Positions 7,064 through 17,349 of a DNA stretch of 52,951 bases are shown one piece after another; the first letter of the stretch is position 1, and every line of letters starts with the position of its first letter. The notes under the pieces were generated by a model. That model saw nothing but the letters and a program-made list of their open reading frames with translations, was not told the DNA's origin and did no database searches. Origin of the DNA: an uncultured delta proteobacterium (GTDB taxonomy: Bacteria; Desulfobacterota; Desulfobulbia; Desulfobulbales; Desulfocapsaceae); contig CAIQWD010000106.1 in NCBI GenBank assembly GCA_903875445.1, positions 1-52,951 on the forward strand. The letters run 5' to 3'. A program made the position numbers and the translations under genes.

Positions 7064-9268
7064 CTATAATCTCCGGACGGCAATAACAGCCGGCAACTGC
7101 CGCAAGTGCTGCATCAGCGTATGGAGATGTTCGAGGTGCCCCACCTCAAGAGAAATGGTCATCTCTGCCCGATCGGTTGCCGTGGTATGGGCGGAGATAT
7201 CAACGATATTAGCATTATCGGAACTGATGGTACCGCTGATTTCCGCAAAAATGCCCCTCTGGTTTTCGGCACTGATATGAATCCCGACCTTGTAGGTCTT
7301 TTCAACTATGCCACTCCAGGAAACGTCGATCCACCTTTTCGGATCGGAACTGAGCAGGTTGATGCAATCGGCTTTGTGAATGGAAACGCCGCGGCCCATG
7401 GTTATAAAGCCGACGATCGGATCCCCCGGCAAGGGTTGGCAGCATTGGCTGATCTTAACCAGCATGCCATCGATTCCGTCAATCTTGATACCCGATTTTC
7501 CCTGTTCCGCCTCACTGCCCTGCTGGCTGACCATGAGGTTTGCCAGCTCTTCCGGCGGCAGGTCGTTTACTTGCGATTCCTGTTCTTTGCGCAGCTCGAC
7601 CGGTTGCAGCCCCTTAATAAGGTTGTGCACGGTGATTGCCCCGCTGCCGACCTTGGCGAGCAAATCGTCAAGGGAGTTGCAGCGCAGCTGTTTGAGAATC
7701 AAGCGGATATGCCCGCTTTTTATGATCTTTTTCAGAGAGGTGTCATATTTGCGAATCTCTCTTTCACAGATCTCCCTGCCAAGCTTAAGGGCCTTCTCCT
7801 TTTCTTCGCGCCGCAACCAGGAACGTATTCTGGTTCGTGCCCGACTGGTTTTAACGAGATCCAGCCAGCCCCGTCGGGGGATCTGGGTGGGAGAAGTGAT
7901 GATTTCAACGATATCGCCCGTCTGGATCTGGTATTTAAGGGGCACCTGACGCCCATTGACTTTCGCGCCGACGCAGCGATCGCCGACCTCGGTGTGGATG
8001 GAGTAGGCAAAATCAAGCGGGCAGCTGCCGAGGGGAAACTCTTTAACCTCCCCGGTCGGCGTGAGGGCATAGACCTCCGGATCATACAGCTCACCGATGA
8101 CACTATCGAGAAACTCGCGGGGGTCTTCAACCTCCTGCAGAGAAGCAACGAGTTTTTTCAACTCACGGAAGAGTTTGACATCGTTTTTGTTGATCTTCTG
8201 CCCTTCTTTGTAGGCCCAGTGCGCAGCAACCCCTTCTTGGGCAACACGGTCCATCTCTTCGGTACGAATCTGGATCTCGATAAAGTGCTCCCGGGGACCG
8301 ACCACCGTTGTATGCATCGATTGGTAGTTATTGGCCTTGGGAACGGAAATAAAATCTTTTATCCGTCCGGGAACCGGCGACCAGTCGGCATGAATGGTTC
8401 CGAGCGCCTCATAACACTCGTTGACGGTACTGACAATTATCCGAAAGGCCACCTTATCGTAGACCCGTTCCAGGGGAATATTTTGCGCTACCAGTTTTTT
8501 ATAGATGGAATAGAGATGCTTGGGCCGGCCGATGATGCGCAACGGCTTGATGCCGCTCTGCTCCAGTTTTTCGTAGAGAATCTTGATGACTTCGTCGACA
8601 TATTCCTGTCGTTCATCGAGGGAACTTTCAAGCTTATGCGACAGTTCATAATGTTCTTCCGGGTGCAGGAATTTGAAGGCATGATCTTCCAGCTCCCTTT
8701 TCAGCCAGTCAATACCGAGACGACTCGCCAGAGGGGCATAAACATCCATTGTTTCCCTGGCGATATCCAACTGCTGTTCCCTGTCGACCATGTCAAGGAG
8801 GAACATATCCAGCAATCGATTAACAAGTTTTACCAGTAAGACCCGGATATCGGCGGCCATGGCCAGGAGCATCTTCCGGAGATTTTCCGCCTGGCTCGTC
8901 AGTTTGCTATTATACTGGACTTGGGTAATACGCGTTGAACCCTCGACTATTGTCGCGACATCCTTGCCGAATTTTGCCGCAAGCTCGTCAATACTCACGC
9001 CCTCTGCTTTGTCGCTGTCTCCCTCTTGCAAGACCCCGTGCAGCAGGCCGGCAAGAATAGTGTCGAGATCAAGATGCATGGAGGCAAGCGTTGACGCCAC
9101 CTCCAGGAGATGAATAACGTACAGCTCGCCGGAAAAATGGCGACGTCCCTTATGCACCCGGATGACAATTTCCCAAGCATCGTCAATCCGGGAAAGGTCC
9201 ACGCCATGCAGATATGTGGCCGCCAGGATCTTCAGTCCGTGCGGATTTATTGTCGTTTCGTTGGCCAT
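7064..9268 (-). CDS. RelA/SpoT-family (p)ppGpp synthetase with degenerate hydrolase site
   Basis: Long stringent-response enzyme of 734 residues: pseudo-HD hydrolase domain (about 25-200), synthetase (about 235-355), TGS (398-458), a Cys/His-containing region (ISQCCQPL to HKADC) and a C-terminal ACT domain (about 660-734). H53 and H77 of the HD site remain. The metal/catalytic Asp next to H77 is Gly (HGVLQEG at 77-83 instead of HDVVEDT), and the LADRLHNM motif is LVNRLLDM (148-155). Hydrolysis of ppGpp is therefore probably lost. The synthetase keeps GRPKH (247-251), YD (270-271), RIKD (302-305, the RXKD form of bifunctional enzymes rather than EXDD of RelA) and YQSMHTTVVG. I infer a synthetase-only protein that needs a separate hydrolase. 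It lies 15 nt downstream of proS. Confidence 0.9.
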   Translation of the reverse strand: MANETTINPHGLKILAATYLHGVDLSRIDDAWEIVIRVHKGRRHFSGELYVIHLLEVASTLASMHLDLDTILAGLLHGVLQEGDSDKAEGVSIDELAAKFGKDVATIVEGSTRITQVQYNSKLTSQAENLRKMLLAMAADIRVLLVKLVNRLLDMFLLDMVDREQQLDIARETMDVYAPLASRLGIDWLKRELEDHAFKFLHPEEHYELSHKLESSLDERQEYVDEVIKILYEKLEQSGIKPLRIIGRPKHLYSIYKKLVAQNIPLERVYDKVAFRIIVSTVNECYEALGTIHADWSPVPGRIKDFISVPKANNYQSMHTTVVGPREHFIEIQIRTEEMDRVAQEGVAAHWAYKEGQKINKNDVKLFRELKKLVASLQEVEDPREFLDSVIGELYDPEVYALTPTGEVKEFPLGSCPLDFAYSIHTEVGDRCVGAKVNGRQVPLKYQIQTGDIVEIITSPTQIPRRGWLDLVKTSRARTRIRSWLRREEKEKALKLGREICEREIRKYDTSLKKIIKSGHIRLILKQLRCNSLDDLLAKVGSGAITVHNLIKGLQPVELRKEQESQVNDLPPEELANLMVSQQGSEAEQGKSGIKIDGIDGMLVKISQCCQPLPGDPIVGFITMGRGVSIHKADCINLLSSDPKRWIDVSWSGIVEKTYKVGIHISAENQRGIFAEISGTISSDNANIVDISAHTTATDRAEMTISLEVGHLEHLHTLMQHLRQLPAVIAVRRL

Positions 9269-9283
9269 CGATACCCTGTAAGA

Positions 9284-10996
9284 CTATTTGCCGAGTTCAG
9301 CCATAATTTTCGCTGAGAGGTATTGCACCACCTCTTCCGGAGTCATCTCTTCGGTGACTCCGTCCCGGCGCCGCCGCACTTCCACCTTACCGCTTTTCGC
9401 GTAACTGTTGCCGACCGTCAGCCTGTAGGGAATACCGAGCAAATCTGCGTCCTTGAACTTTAGACCCGGCCGCTCGTCACGATCATCGATAAGAACTTCG
9501 AGACCTGCTGCCTGCAGAGCTCGGTAGAGTTTTTCGGCGACCGCGGTCAGCTGTTCGTCCTTGCCTCCGAGATTCAGGATAATAACCGTATACGGAGCCA
9601 AAGGTACCGGGAAAATGATGCCGTTTTCGTCATGATTCTGCTCAATGGCGGCGGCGACAACCCGGCTGACACCTATCCCGTAACAGCCCATGACGAAATG
9701 TTTTTCCTGACCGTCGCTGTCCTGGAAGGTAGCGTTCATCGACTGGGAATAACCGGTACCGAGCTTGAACACATGCCCGACCTCTATGCCTTCCGTCAAA
9801 GCCAGGGTACCGCCGCATTCCGGACAAGGATCGGCGGTGGTAATCTGTCGCAGATCGGCAATCGCCTCAGCCTGGAAATCACGGTCGAGGTTGACGTTTT
9901 TTAGATGATAGTTCTTTTCGTTGCCGCCGACGTAGAAGTTTTGCATCGCTGCAACTTCCTGGTCGGCGACTACCCGTATTGCAATCCCCACCGGCCCCAG
10001 ATAGCCGGTCGGCACGCCGGTGGCATTAAAGACCTCCAGGTCGTCCGCCAGTTCTACATCGGCGACTCCCAGAAGATTCTTCAACTTCACCTCTTCCACC
10101 TCTCGGTCGCCCCGCACCAGCACCGCCACCGGTTTCCCATCGGCCTTAAATACCAGAGTCTTCACCAGCTTCTCCGGGCCAATACCGAGAAATTCGCAGA
10201 CCGCATCGACCTTGCGTTTGCCGGGGGTCTCCACTCGTTGCAACTCGGCAAGCGGCTCCGTGGGCGCACCGGTGCGGAGCTTCACCGCAGCTTTTTCCAT
10301 GTTGGCGGCATATTCACAATTGCTACAAACGACAATGGTATCCTCCCCGGTTTTGGCAAGGACCATGAATTCATGGGAAAAACTGCCGCCAATCGCCCCG
10401 GAATCGGCCTGCACGGCGCGAAAATCAAGGCCGCAGCGGGTAAAGATGCGCTTATAGGCATCATACATTTTCCGGTAGGAAACCTCGGATGCCGCATCGC
10501 TCACATCGAAGGAATAGGCATCCTTCATAATGAACTCCCGACCGCGCATGAGGCCAAACCTGGGTCGGATTTCGTCGCGGAATTTCGTCTGAATCTGGTA
10601 GAGATTGATTGGCAGATCGCGGTAGGAATGGAGTTCTTTCCTGGCTATATCGGTAATGACCTCCTCGTGGGTCGGTCCCAGGCAGGATTCCCGCTCATGC
10701 CGGTCGGTAAAGCGCAATAGCTCCGGTCCATATTTTTTATAGCGCCCGGTTTCGACCCAGAGATCTGCGGGTTGAACCATGGGCATCAGCAGCTCCTGGG
10801 CGCCGGCCCGGTTCATCTCCTCGCGGACAATATTTTCAACCTTACGGATTGCCGCAAGGCCCATGGGCAGATAGGAATAAATGCCGGCGGTGAGTTTTCG
10901 AATAAACCCAGCCCGCAACAACAGGACATGACTGACAACTTCGGCATCGGCCGGAACCTCTTTGAGAGTCGGCAACAGCAACTGAGAATAACGCAT
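9284..10996 (-). CDS. proS: Prolyl-tRNA synthetase
   Basis: Charges tRNA-Pro. The 570-residue bacterial-type class II synthetase has the catalytic core with motif 2 ([18 protein letters not shown], followed by MKDAYSF) and motif 3 (GCYGIGVSR), and an inserted YbaK-like editing domain at about 225-405 that clears mischarged tRNA. The C-terminal anticodon-binding domain (about 470-565) contains [24 protein letters not shown] near the start of the insertion and CPEC near its end are visible. The length and the insertion match the E. coli type rather than the archaeal/eukaryotic type. It is the third last gene of the rpsB-to-smr string. Confidence 0.97.
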   Translation of the reverse strand: MRYSQLLLPTLKEVPADAEVVSHVLLLRAGFIRKLTAGIYSYLPMGLAAIRKVENIVREEMNRAGAQELLMPMVQPADLWVETGRYKKYGPELLRFTDRHERESCLGPTHEEVITDIARKELHSYRDLPINLYQIQTKFRDEIRPRFGLMRGREFIMKDAYSFDVSDAASEVSYRKMYDAYKRIFTRCGLDFRAVQADSGAIGGSFSHEFMVLAKTGEDTIVVCSNCEYAANMEKAAVKLRTGAPTEPLAELQRVETPGKRKVDAVCEFLGIGPEKLVKTLVFKADGKPVAVLVRGDREVEEVKLKNLLGVADVELADDLEVFNATGVPTGYLGPVGIAIRVVADQEVAAMQNFYVGGNEKNYHLKNVNLDRDFQAEAIADLRQITTADPCPECGGTLALTEGIEVGHVFKLGTGYSQSMNATFQDSDGQEKHFVMGCYGIGVSRVVAAAIEQNHDENGIIFPVPLAPYTVIILNLGGKDEQLTAVAEKLYRALQAAGLEVLIDDRDERPGLKFKDADLLGIPYRLTVGNSYAKSGKVEVRRRRDGVTEEMTPEEVVQYLSAKIMAELGK

Positions 10997-11037
10997 ATCG
11001 TTCTTTCCGTATGATTTTGTAATGGCCAGGAAACAAC

Positions 11038-12153
11038 CTAACCTTTAGCAGATTTTCGTTCTTTTCGTCCCTCTTCTTCCATCTTTTGCAATTCACTTAT
11101 AAAGACTTCAAGCAACTCCTCTTCCCCGACCTTTTTCCAAATTTCCCCTTTCTTGAAAATGATCCCCACGCCATTGCCGCCGGCGACGCCGATATCGGCC
11201 TGTTTGGCCTCTCCCGGGCCGTTGACGACACAGCCCATTACGGCCACTTTTAAAGGAGTCTCCATGGCTTGAATGTACCTTTCCACCGCCTCGGCAAGAC
11301 TAAAGAGATCAATGCGAGTACGACCGCAAGTCGGGCAAGAGATGAGTTCCGGCCCCCGCTCGCGAATCTTGAGCGATCGCAACAGTTCAAACCCGACCCG
11401 AACTTCCTCGACCGGATCTCTGGTAAGAGAAATGCGTAAGGTGTCGCCTATCCCCTGACTGAGTAAAATTCCCAGGGCAACACTCGACTTGACCGTTCCG
11501 GCAATGAGGCCACCGGCCTCGGTAACCCCGAGATGCAGCGGATAATCGGTATGTTCGGCAAGCTGCTGATAGCCGCTTATGGTGGTCAGAACATCTGCCG
11601 ATTTGATAGAGATCTTGATTTCTTCAAAACCGTGTTTTTCAAGAACTCGGACATTGCGCAGCGCACTTTCAATCAAGGCCCGGGTGTTTTCAGGAGTCGG
11701 ATAACCATAGGTTTTCAGGAGGTCCTTTTCAATCGAACCACTGTTAACTCCCACGCGAATTGGCACGTTGTGCAGTTTGGCGGCGGCCACAACTCTGGCA
11801 ATTTTATCGGCACCGCCAAGATTTCCGGGATTGATGCGAATGCCGTCGACGCCGTTTTCCATGGCGGCGATAGCCAGCCGATAGTCGAAATGAATGTCGC
11901 CGATTAAAGGAATGGAGATTTTCTCCTGAATCTTGCGGATGGCCACAGCCGCATCACCATCGAGAACGGCAACACGAACAAGATCGCAGCCGGCAGCCTC
12001 CAGCCGCTCTATCTGGGCAACGGTTTGCTCGACATCCCGGGTATCGGTATTGGTCATCGATTGGACGGAAACCAGACTTTCTCCGCCAATGGCAACTGCA
12101 CCTACTTGGATTTGCCGGGTTTTTTTCCTGACAATCATCTCTTCACTGCCCAT
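11038..12153 (-). CDS. ispG: 4-hydroxy-3-methylbut-2-en-1-yl diphosphate synthase (flavodoxin)
   Basis: IspG/GcpE, the penultimate step of the MEP isoprenoid pathway, reductive opening of MEcPP to HMBPP in the cytoplasm. It has 371 residues with a TIM-barrel part and a C-terminal reductase-like part. The 4Fe-4S ligands are C273 and C276 (ISCPTCGRT) and C308 ([11 protein letters not shown]), with the conserved Glu at 315. The start directly abuts the tsaB stop. An in-frame Met six codons in (MIVRKK) is an alternative start. It works in the same pathway as dxr three genes upstream. Confidence 0.96.
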   Translation of the reverse strand: MGSEEMIVRKKTRQIQVGAVAIGGESLVSVQSMTNTDTRDVEQTVAQIERLEAAGCDLVRVAVLDGDAAVAIRKIQEKISIPLIGDIHFDYRLAIAAMENGVDGIRINPGNLGGADKIARVVAAAKLHNVPIRVGVNSGSIEKDLLKTYGYPTPENTRALIESALRNVRVLEKHGFEEIKISIKSADVLTTISGYQQLAEHTDYPLHLGVTEAGGLIAGTVKSSVALGILLSQGIGDTLRISLTRDPVEEVRVGFELLRSLKIRERGPELISCPTCGRTRIDLFSLAEAVERYIQAMETPLKVAVMGCVVNGPGEAKQADIGVAGGNGVGIIFKKGEIWKKVGEEELLEVFISELQKMEEEGRKERKSAKG

Positions 12154-12873
12154 TCAATGCTTTTTCAGCAGATTCAATTCGGCGTCGGAACTTCTGACAT
12201 ACATCGGCACGCCTTCGGCCAAATCGAGAACAAGTCCCTTTTCGAGCAATTCCGCGGCAAGCATGCCGAGGGAAGCGGCTGAAGGTTCGTGCAAGGCCGC
12301 CGGAGCCATCAGCCCTTTTTCCCGGAGTATCGAACGCAACTCATCCGCATAAACCCGAGCACCATCACCGACCAGAAGGACCGGTTCGTTTATAACAGCG
12401 GCAAGTTGAGCCGGAGCAAGTACTACCGGTTCACTGACTCTTTCGCTCAAGCCCTCATTGTTACATCGATAAAAGGCGGCATACACTTCCTTCTTCCGGG
12501 CATCAAGAAGGCTGCAGATAAGCCGAGTTGTTACACATTTTGCGGCCAAGGAATCGAGAGTGGAGACCCCGAGCAACACCTTGCCTGCCGCTGCGGCAAG
12601 GCCTTTGGCGGTTGCCATGCCGATTCGCAGACCGGTAAAACTACCTGGCCCGAGGCTGACTCCGATGCCACTTATTTCCGGCCACCCTACCCCCGACTCC
12701 TGCATGATCCAGTCGATAGCCGAGAGTAACCGCCGTGAATGGGTCACCTTACCACCGGTAAGACCGAGCGTCGCCAGCACCTCACCGTTTCTTCGGGTAC
12801 CGGCGGTAAGGGCCACGCAACTGCACGATGTTGAGGTATCCAAGGACAAAATGAGCGGCTTTTCCTGGTCCAT
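12154..12873 (-). CDS. tsaB: tRNA threonylcarbamoyladenosine biosynthesis protein TsaB
   Basis: Scaffold subunit of the TsaB-TsaD-TsaE complex that installs t6A at position 37 of ANN-decoding tRNAs. The 239-residue protein of the ASKHA fold begins LILSLDTSTSCSCVAL and carries the family-typical GPGSFTGLRIGMATAKGLA. The C-terminus is short, without the ATPase site of TsaD. A GTG one codon upstream of the ATG at 12873 could also be used. The ATG overlaps the rseP stop by one base (TGATG), so translation is probably coupled. Confidence 0.93.
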   Translation of the reverse strand: MDQEKPLILSLDTSTSCSCVALTAGTRRNGEVLATLGLTGGKVTHSRRLLSAIDWIMQESGVGWPEISGIGVSLGPGSFTGLRIGMATAKGLAAAAGKVLLGVSTLDSLAAKCVTTRLICSLLDARKKEVYAAFYRCNNEGLSERVSEPVVLAPAQLAAVINEPVLLVGDGARVYADELRSILREKGLMAPAALHEPSAASLGMLAAELLEKGLVLDLAEGVPMYVRSSDAELNLLKKH

Positions 12874-13946
12874 CACCGAAACAGCCTGATGATATCATTA
12901 TAGAAGACAAATATCATGAGCGTTCCGAGAAGTCCAATGCCTACTTGCTGGGCAATAATTTGTGCCCGCATGTTCAAAGGCTTACGCCGCAAGCCTTCAA
13001 TAGTCAGAAACGCCAGATGACCGCCGTCGAGAACCGGGATGGGTAAAAGATTGAGCAATCCCAGGTTGACACTTAATAGCCCTATAAAATAAATAAGGTT
13101 CACCCACCCGGCCCGCATTTGTTCTCCGGCAATTTGGGCGATGAGGATTGGTCCGCCGAGTTCCGAGGCAGGCACAACCTGCTGAATAATCTTCATAAAA
13201 CCGACAGCGGTCAAGGAAATATACATCCAGGTCTGGAGGCAGGCGTTTTCAAGCGATGTATATAAAGAACTCTCCTGCCAGGTCATTTCATCGGCCTTTT
13301 TAATGCCGATCATAAAGCGTTTCTCGACGACTTCGCCGAACACATTTTTCACCGCATCTATCGCCGGAGTGACCGTAAGTTGAAGCTTCTCGTTGCCACG
13401 CTGGACAATAATGACCAGCGGTTTTCCATCACTGCTTTTGACTCCCGCAAGAACATCGTCCCAGCCAAGCGTCTCCTGTTCATTGATTCTTAGAATCACA
13501 TCATTTGCCAAGAGACCTGCCTGGGCCGCCGGAGAGTTGACATTGACCTTGCCGACACGGGTGGTATCGACGGAGGTCGGAACCCCAAGAAAGGCAAAAA
13601 CCATGAAAAAGAGGAGAACCGAGAAGAGAAGGTTGAAAACCGGCCCGGCAAGAACGATTAAAAATCTTTGCCATACCGGCTTATGGGAAAAAGATACCTG
13701 TTTCTCCGCCTCTGTGACCACCTGTTCATCGGGATTTTCGCCAAACATCTTAACAAAGCCACCCAGAGGAAAGGCCGAGATAACATATTCGGTCTCCCCG
13801 ACTGTCTTGCCAAGTATCTTCGGGCCAAAGCCCAAGGAAAATTTCAGAACCCGCACGCCAAAAAGCTTGGCAAAAATGAAATGACCGAATTCGTGGACAA
13901 AAATGAGCAAACCGAGGACGAGGATAAATGACATTAAGGTATTCAT
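12873..13946 (-). CDS. rseP: RIP metalloprotease RseP (site-2 protease)
   Basis: Inner-membrane zinc protease that cuts anti-sigma factors and leftover signal peptides within the membrane. From the Met at 13946 the product is 357 residues. The zinc motif HEFGH lies at 18-22 in the first membrane segment, and a PDZ domain at about 130-195 includes NSPAAQAGLLANDVILRINE. The third zinc ligand sits in PVLDGGH (about 304-310), and a last membrane helix follows. There is a single PDZ domain, versus two in E. coli RseP, as in many non-enteric bacteria. The open frame extends upstream to 14072, but that part overlaps dxr and is not membrane-like, so I place the start at MNTLMSF. No strong ribosome-binding site is visible. 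Confidence 0.93.
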   Translation of the reverse strand: MNTLMSFILVLGLLIFVHEFGHFIFAKLFGVRVLKFSLGFGPKILGKTVGETEYVISAFPLGGFVKMFGENPDEQVVTEAEKQVSFSHKPVWQRFLIVLAGPVFNLLFSVLLFFMVFAFLGVPTSVDTTRVGKVNVNSPAAQAGLLANDVILRINEQETLGWDDVLAGVKSSDGKPLVIIVQRGNEKLQLTVTPAIDAVKNVFGEVVEKRFMIGIKKADEMTWQESSLYTSLENACLQTWMYISLTAVGFMKIIQQVVPASELGGPILIAQIAGEQMRAGWVNLIYFIGLLSVNLGLLNLLPIPVLDGGHLAFLTIEGLRRKPLNMRAQIIAQQVGIGLLGTLMIFVFYNDIIRLFR

Positions 13947-13998
13947 GGCAGGAAACAACGGCAGGGAGAAGGGGTCTCCGGGCGAATTAAGTTTGATC

Positions 13999-15162
13999 TT
14001 ACGAGAGTTTCTCGTGAACGAGCCGACGCGCCACCCTTCTGGCTTCGCCATCGGCCTGCAGTATATCGGCAAGGCTGGTATCTTTGCCTTCAGCTACAAT
14101 ATCCATTGTCCTGGCAACTGTCTCGGCAATTTGCGGGAAATCTATCTGAGTGCAAAGAAATGCTTCAACCGCAACTTCATTGGCGGCATTGAGGATTGCC
14201 GGATGGACACCACCCTTGCGGATGGCTGTAAAAGCAAGCTGCAAGGCCGGAAAACTGTCGTTGTCGGGTTCCAGGAACTGGAGGCTGGCACAGCGGGACA
14301 GATTCAGGGATTGCAGCTGCAGTGGAAGCCGCTCCGGATAGGAGAGTGCATAGGCAATGGGAATACGCATGTCAGGGATGCCCAACTGAGCGAGAACCGA
14401 GCCATCCTGATACTCCACCAGGGAATGGACAATGGATTGGGGATGCACAACCACCTCGATAGCCTCGACATCGACATCGAAAAGCCATTTTGCTTCAATG
14501 ACCTCGAGCCCTTTGTTCATGAGGGTCGCGGAGTCTATGGAGATCTTTCTACCCATGCTCCAGTTGGGATGTTTGAGAGCCTGTTCCCGCGTGACCCTTT
14601 GCAGCTGTTCCCGGCTCATGCCGAGAAAAGGTCCTCCGGAGGCTGTCAGGATGATTTTCTTGACGTCTTTTTTTTGGCCCGCTTCAAGTGCCTGGAAAAT
14701 GGCCGAATGTTCCGAGTCTATGGGCAGGAGCCGGACACCCTTTTCCATCACCGCCGCCATGACTATCTTCCCTGCCATGACCAGGGTTTCCTTATTCGCC
14801 AGACCAATGTCTTTACCCGCAGCGATTGCCGCAAGTGTCGGCAGCAAACCGGCCGCCCCGACCATTGCCGAAACGGTTATCCGGGCCCTTGGAAAAGCCG
14901 CGACCAGGGTGTTGCCTTCCTCACCAAAGACAATCTTTGTCCGGCTTTCCTTTGCTATCAGGCCAGCCAAATCCCTTGCCTTTTGTTCGTCACATACGGA
15001 AACCAGTTCCGGCTGAAACTCCTTGATTTGCTCTGCCAGTCTTTGCACATTGGCACCGGCTGCCATGGCAACAACCTTGTAACGTTCGGGAAACTGCCGA
15101 ACAACGGCCAGGACATTGGCACCGATTGAACCGGTAGAACCGAGCAGGGATATATATTTCAT
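13999..15162 (-). CDS. dxr: 1-deoxy-D-xylulose 5-phosphate reductoisomerase
   Basis: First committed enzyme of the MEP isoprenoid pathway: rearranges and reduces DXP to MEP with NADPH and a divalent metal. From the ATG at 15162 it is 387 residues. The N-terminal NADPH fold starts [12 protein letters not shown]. The metal/substrate part contains [20 protein letters not shown], and [15 protein letters not shown]. The open frame reaches 15258, but the ATG at 15162 overlaps the cdsA stop as ATGA and has GGGGG upstream. It supplies the precursor for undecaprenyl diphosphate made by the nearby uppS. Confidence 0.96.
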   Translation of the reverse strand: MKYISLLGSTGSIGANVLAVVRQFPERYKVVAMAAGANVQRLAEQIKEFQPELVSVCDEQKARDLAGLIAKESRTKIVFGEEGNTLVAAFPRARITVSAMVGAAGLLPTLAAIAAGKDIGLANKETLVMAGKIVMAAVMEKGVRLLPIDSEHSAIFQALEAGQKKDVKKIILTASGGPFLGMSREQLQRVTREQALKHPNWSMGRKISIDSATLMNKGLEVIEAKWLFDVDVEAIEVVVHPQSIVHSLVEYQDGSVLAQLGIPDMRIPIAYALSYPERLPLQLQSLNLSRCASLQFLEPDNDSFPALQLAFTAIRKGGVHPAILNAANEVAVEAFLCTQIDFPQIAETVARTMDIVAEGKDTSLADILQADGEARRVARRLVHEKLS

Positions 15163-15965
15163 TTTGCCCCCGCGAGGACCAGAAGATAATACAGTACAGG
15201 GCCAACGAAGAGGAGCGAATCGATGCGATCCAAGATACCGCCATGACCGGCCAAACATCTGCCGGAATCTTTGGTTCCGGTGCCGCGCTTGATAATCGAT
15301 TCGGTAAGATCACCGACCATACCAATGAGAGATAAGAGCACAGAGGAACCAACAAGAAAGAGCCAGTTGATGGCGGGCAGGAAAAGGACAGCGAAACCGA
15401 CACCTGCGGCAAGGCCAAAAATCACACCGCCCACAGCTCCCTCTACGGTTTTATTGGGGCTTATGTTGGGACAGAGCTTTCTCCTACCGATAGCCTTGCC
15501 GACAAGATAGGCACCGGTATCGGAGCCTGAGGTTATAGCCGTTCCGACGATCAGCCAAGCGCTCCCCTCCGGCAGAAAACGCAGGAGCACCAGATGAGTA
15601 CCCAGCAATCCTATGTAAAAAATGCCGAAAATTAAGCGACAGAAGAAATTGAATTTATCCTCAATATCCTTGTAGCGAAAAAGAAAATAACCGATGACCA
15701 CAAGAAACGAAACAAGGAGGGCCGGAGGAAGGGTCGTAAGTCTCGGGGAGAGGCAGGTGATTGCGGTCGGTGCAGCGATGCAAATGTTGAGAAACCACCG
15801 TTCAAAAAAGCCGGTGTTTCTTCTGTCCACCATCCGCAGGTACTCGTCGGCTGCGAGCAAAACGATCAGAACCGCTATGAGGCAAAACAGCAACGGTGAT
15901 CCCTTCATTAGCAGCAGAAGCCAAAGACCAGCGATGAGGAGCCCGGGAACTACGCGTTTTTTCAT
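15159..15965 (-). CDS. cdsA: Phosphatidate cytidylyltransferase (CDP-diglyceride synthase)
   Basis: Integral membrane enzyme making CDP-diacylglycerol from phosphatidic acid and CTP, the branch point of phospholipid synthesis. The 268-residue product is mostly hydrophobic with about seven to eight membrane segments. The CdsA signature lies near the C-terminus: [13 protein letters not shown] followed by [12 protein letters not shown]. The usual PGHGG reads AGHGG here, a small departure. It starts 3 nt after the uppS stop and ends in an ATGA overlap with dxr. Confidence 0.95.
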   Translation of the reverse strand: MKKRVVPGLLIAGLWLLLLMKGSPLLFCLIAVLIVLLAADEYLRMVDRRNTGFFERWFLNICIAAPTAITCLSPRLTTLPPALLVSFLVVIGYFLFRYKDIEDKFNFFCRLIFGIFYIGLLGTHLVLLRFLPEGSAWLIVGTAITSGSDTGAYLVGKAIGRRKLCPNISPNKTVEGAVGGVIFGLAAGVGFAVLFLPAINWLFLVGSSVLLSLIGMVGDLTESIIKRGTGTKDSGRCLAGHGGILDRIDSLLFVGPVLYYLLVLAGAK

Positions 15966-15968
15966 GTT

Positions 15969-16712
15969 CTATTCTGTATGCAATTGATCTCCGGTGCGAC
16001 CGAAACGTCTCTCTCGCACCTGATAATCGGTCAGTGCCTGTAAGAATACTTCTTTGCGGAAGTCAGGCCACATGACGTCGGTAAAATAGATCTCGGCATA
16101 TGACACCTGCCAGAGGAGAAAATTGGACAGCCGTGATTCCCCTCCGGTTCTGATGAGGAGATCGGGATCAGGCATCCCGGCGGTATCGAGATTTTCGGCA
16201 ATAGTTACATCGGATATCGAGGCAGGATTCAGAGTTCCCTCAAGACAAAGACGACTGATCTTTTGTGCGGCTCGCACCAGTTCATCACGGCCACCATAAC
16301 TGAGAGCCAGATTAAGGGTGAGCTTTGTGTTGCTGGAGGTTTCAGAAATCGCCCTTGCAAGGGAGACACGCACTGCCTCGGGCAATCGCTCCCGGTCACC
16401 GATAGAGACCAGCCTGATATCGTTTTTTTGCATACGTGGCAATTCAGCCTCAAGATAGTGCTTGAGGATAGACATCAGCCCGACAACTTCCTGGCTTGGT
16501 CTTTGCCAATTCTCAGAGGAAAAAGCATACAGTGTGAGATACTTGATACCGATTTCCCGGCAGGTCTCAACAATGTCACTCACTGAATCGGCGCCCACCT
16601 TGTGTCCATAAAGTCTGGGTTTTTTTCTCTTCTTAGCCCACCTGCCATTGCCGTCCATAATAATGGCAACATGGCGAGGAAGACGCTCTAAATCAATGGT
16701 GGTGCCAGACAT
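15969..16712 (-). CDS. uppS: Isoprenyl transferase (undecaprenyl diphosphate synthase)
   Basis: Cis-prenyltransferase that builds the C55 lipid carrier for peptidoglycan and O-antigen from FPP and IPP. It has 247 residues. Region I HVAIIMDGNGRWA holds the catalytic Asp at 20. FSSENW, LNLALSYGGRDE and the C-terminal RTGGESRLSNFLLWQ with YAEIYF mark the remaining conserved regions. It is placed between frr and cdsA, the standard order in many Gram-negative bacteria. Confidence 0.96.
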   Translation of the reverse strand: MSGTTIDLERLPRHVAIIMDGNGRWAKKRKKPRLYGHKVGADSVSDIVETCREIGIKYLTLYAFSSENWQRPSQEVVGLMSILKHYLEAELPRMQKNDIRLVSIGDRERLPEAVRVSLARAISETSSNTKLTLNLALSYGGRDELVRAAQKISRLCLEGTLNPASISDVTIAENLDTAGMPDPDLLIRTGGESRLSNFLLWQVSYAEIYFTDVMWPDFRKEVFLQALTDYQVRERRFGRTGDQLHTE

Positions 16713-16754
16713 AGTTGATCCGTAATAGCAGTTACAAAAAGAATTTCTAAGATA

Positions 16755-17309
16755 CTAAACTTCCATCACTTCTTTTTCTTTTGCGGTCGTTGCATCATCA
16801 ATTTTCTTAATATAAGCGTCGGTTTCAGTTTGTGCCTCCTCCTGAAATTTAAACAAATCGTCTTCGGAAATCTCTTTATCTTTTTTCTGTTTTTTCAGGA
16901 TGTCGATAGCCTCGCGACGAAGGTTGCGAACCGCTACCCGAAATTCTTCAGCAACCTTTTTTACGGCTTTTACCAACTCTTTGCGACGTTCCTGGGTTAA
17001 TTGAGGGATATTTAAACGAACCAGTTTGCCGTCACCGATCGGATTAAGACCAATATCCGACTTGAGAATCGCCTTTTCTATGGCCGGCAACAATTGAGGA
17101 TCCCAGGGCTGAATGACAATGAGTCGACTTTCGGGAATGGTAAGACTCCCCACCTGACTGAGAGACATGGAACTGCCGTAGGCATCGACATGTATCCCAT
17201 CAAGAATGGCCAGAGAAGCCCTGCCGGTGCGCACTTTTGATAATTCTTTTTTAAAGGAATCAAGACTTTTATCCATCTTGTCGGCCATATCAAAAATAAC
17301 ATCACTCAT
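16755..17309 (-). CDS. frr: Ribosome-recycling factor
   Basis: Works with EF-G to split post-termination ribosomes. The 184 residues match the family length of about 185 exactly. VRTGRASLAILDGIHVDAYGS and the basic/charged C-terminal helix region from ERRKELVKAVKK to the end are typical, forming the long three-helix bundle. It lies 40 nt after pyrH. Confidence 0.97.
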   Translation of the reverse strand: MSDVIFDMADKMDKSLDSFKKELSKVRTGRASLAILDGIHVDAYGSSMSLSQVGSLTIPESRLIVIQPWDPQLLPAIEKAILKSDIGLNPIGDGKLVRLNIPQLTQERRKELVKAVKKVAEEFRVAVRNLRREAIDILKKQKKDKEISEDDLFKFQEEAQTETDAYIKKIDDATTAKEKEVMEV

Positions 17310-17349
17310 GGTAGCATCCTTTGTTCAGAATAATTACTCAATCACGCTT

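Noticed and set aside
7106-8839. Long (577-codon) plus-strand open frame opposite the RelA/SpoT gene
   Set aside because: It is a shadow of a clearly identified gene on the other strand; the product has no domain likeness.
13903-15129. Long plus-strand open frame opposite dxr and the start of rseP
   Set aside because: Shadow frame; both strands cannot be coding here and dxr is unambiguous.
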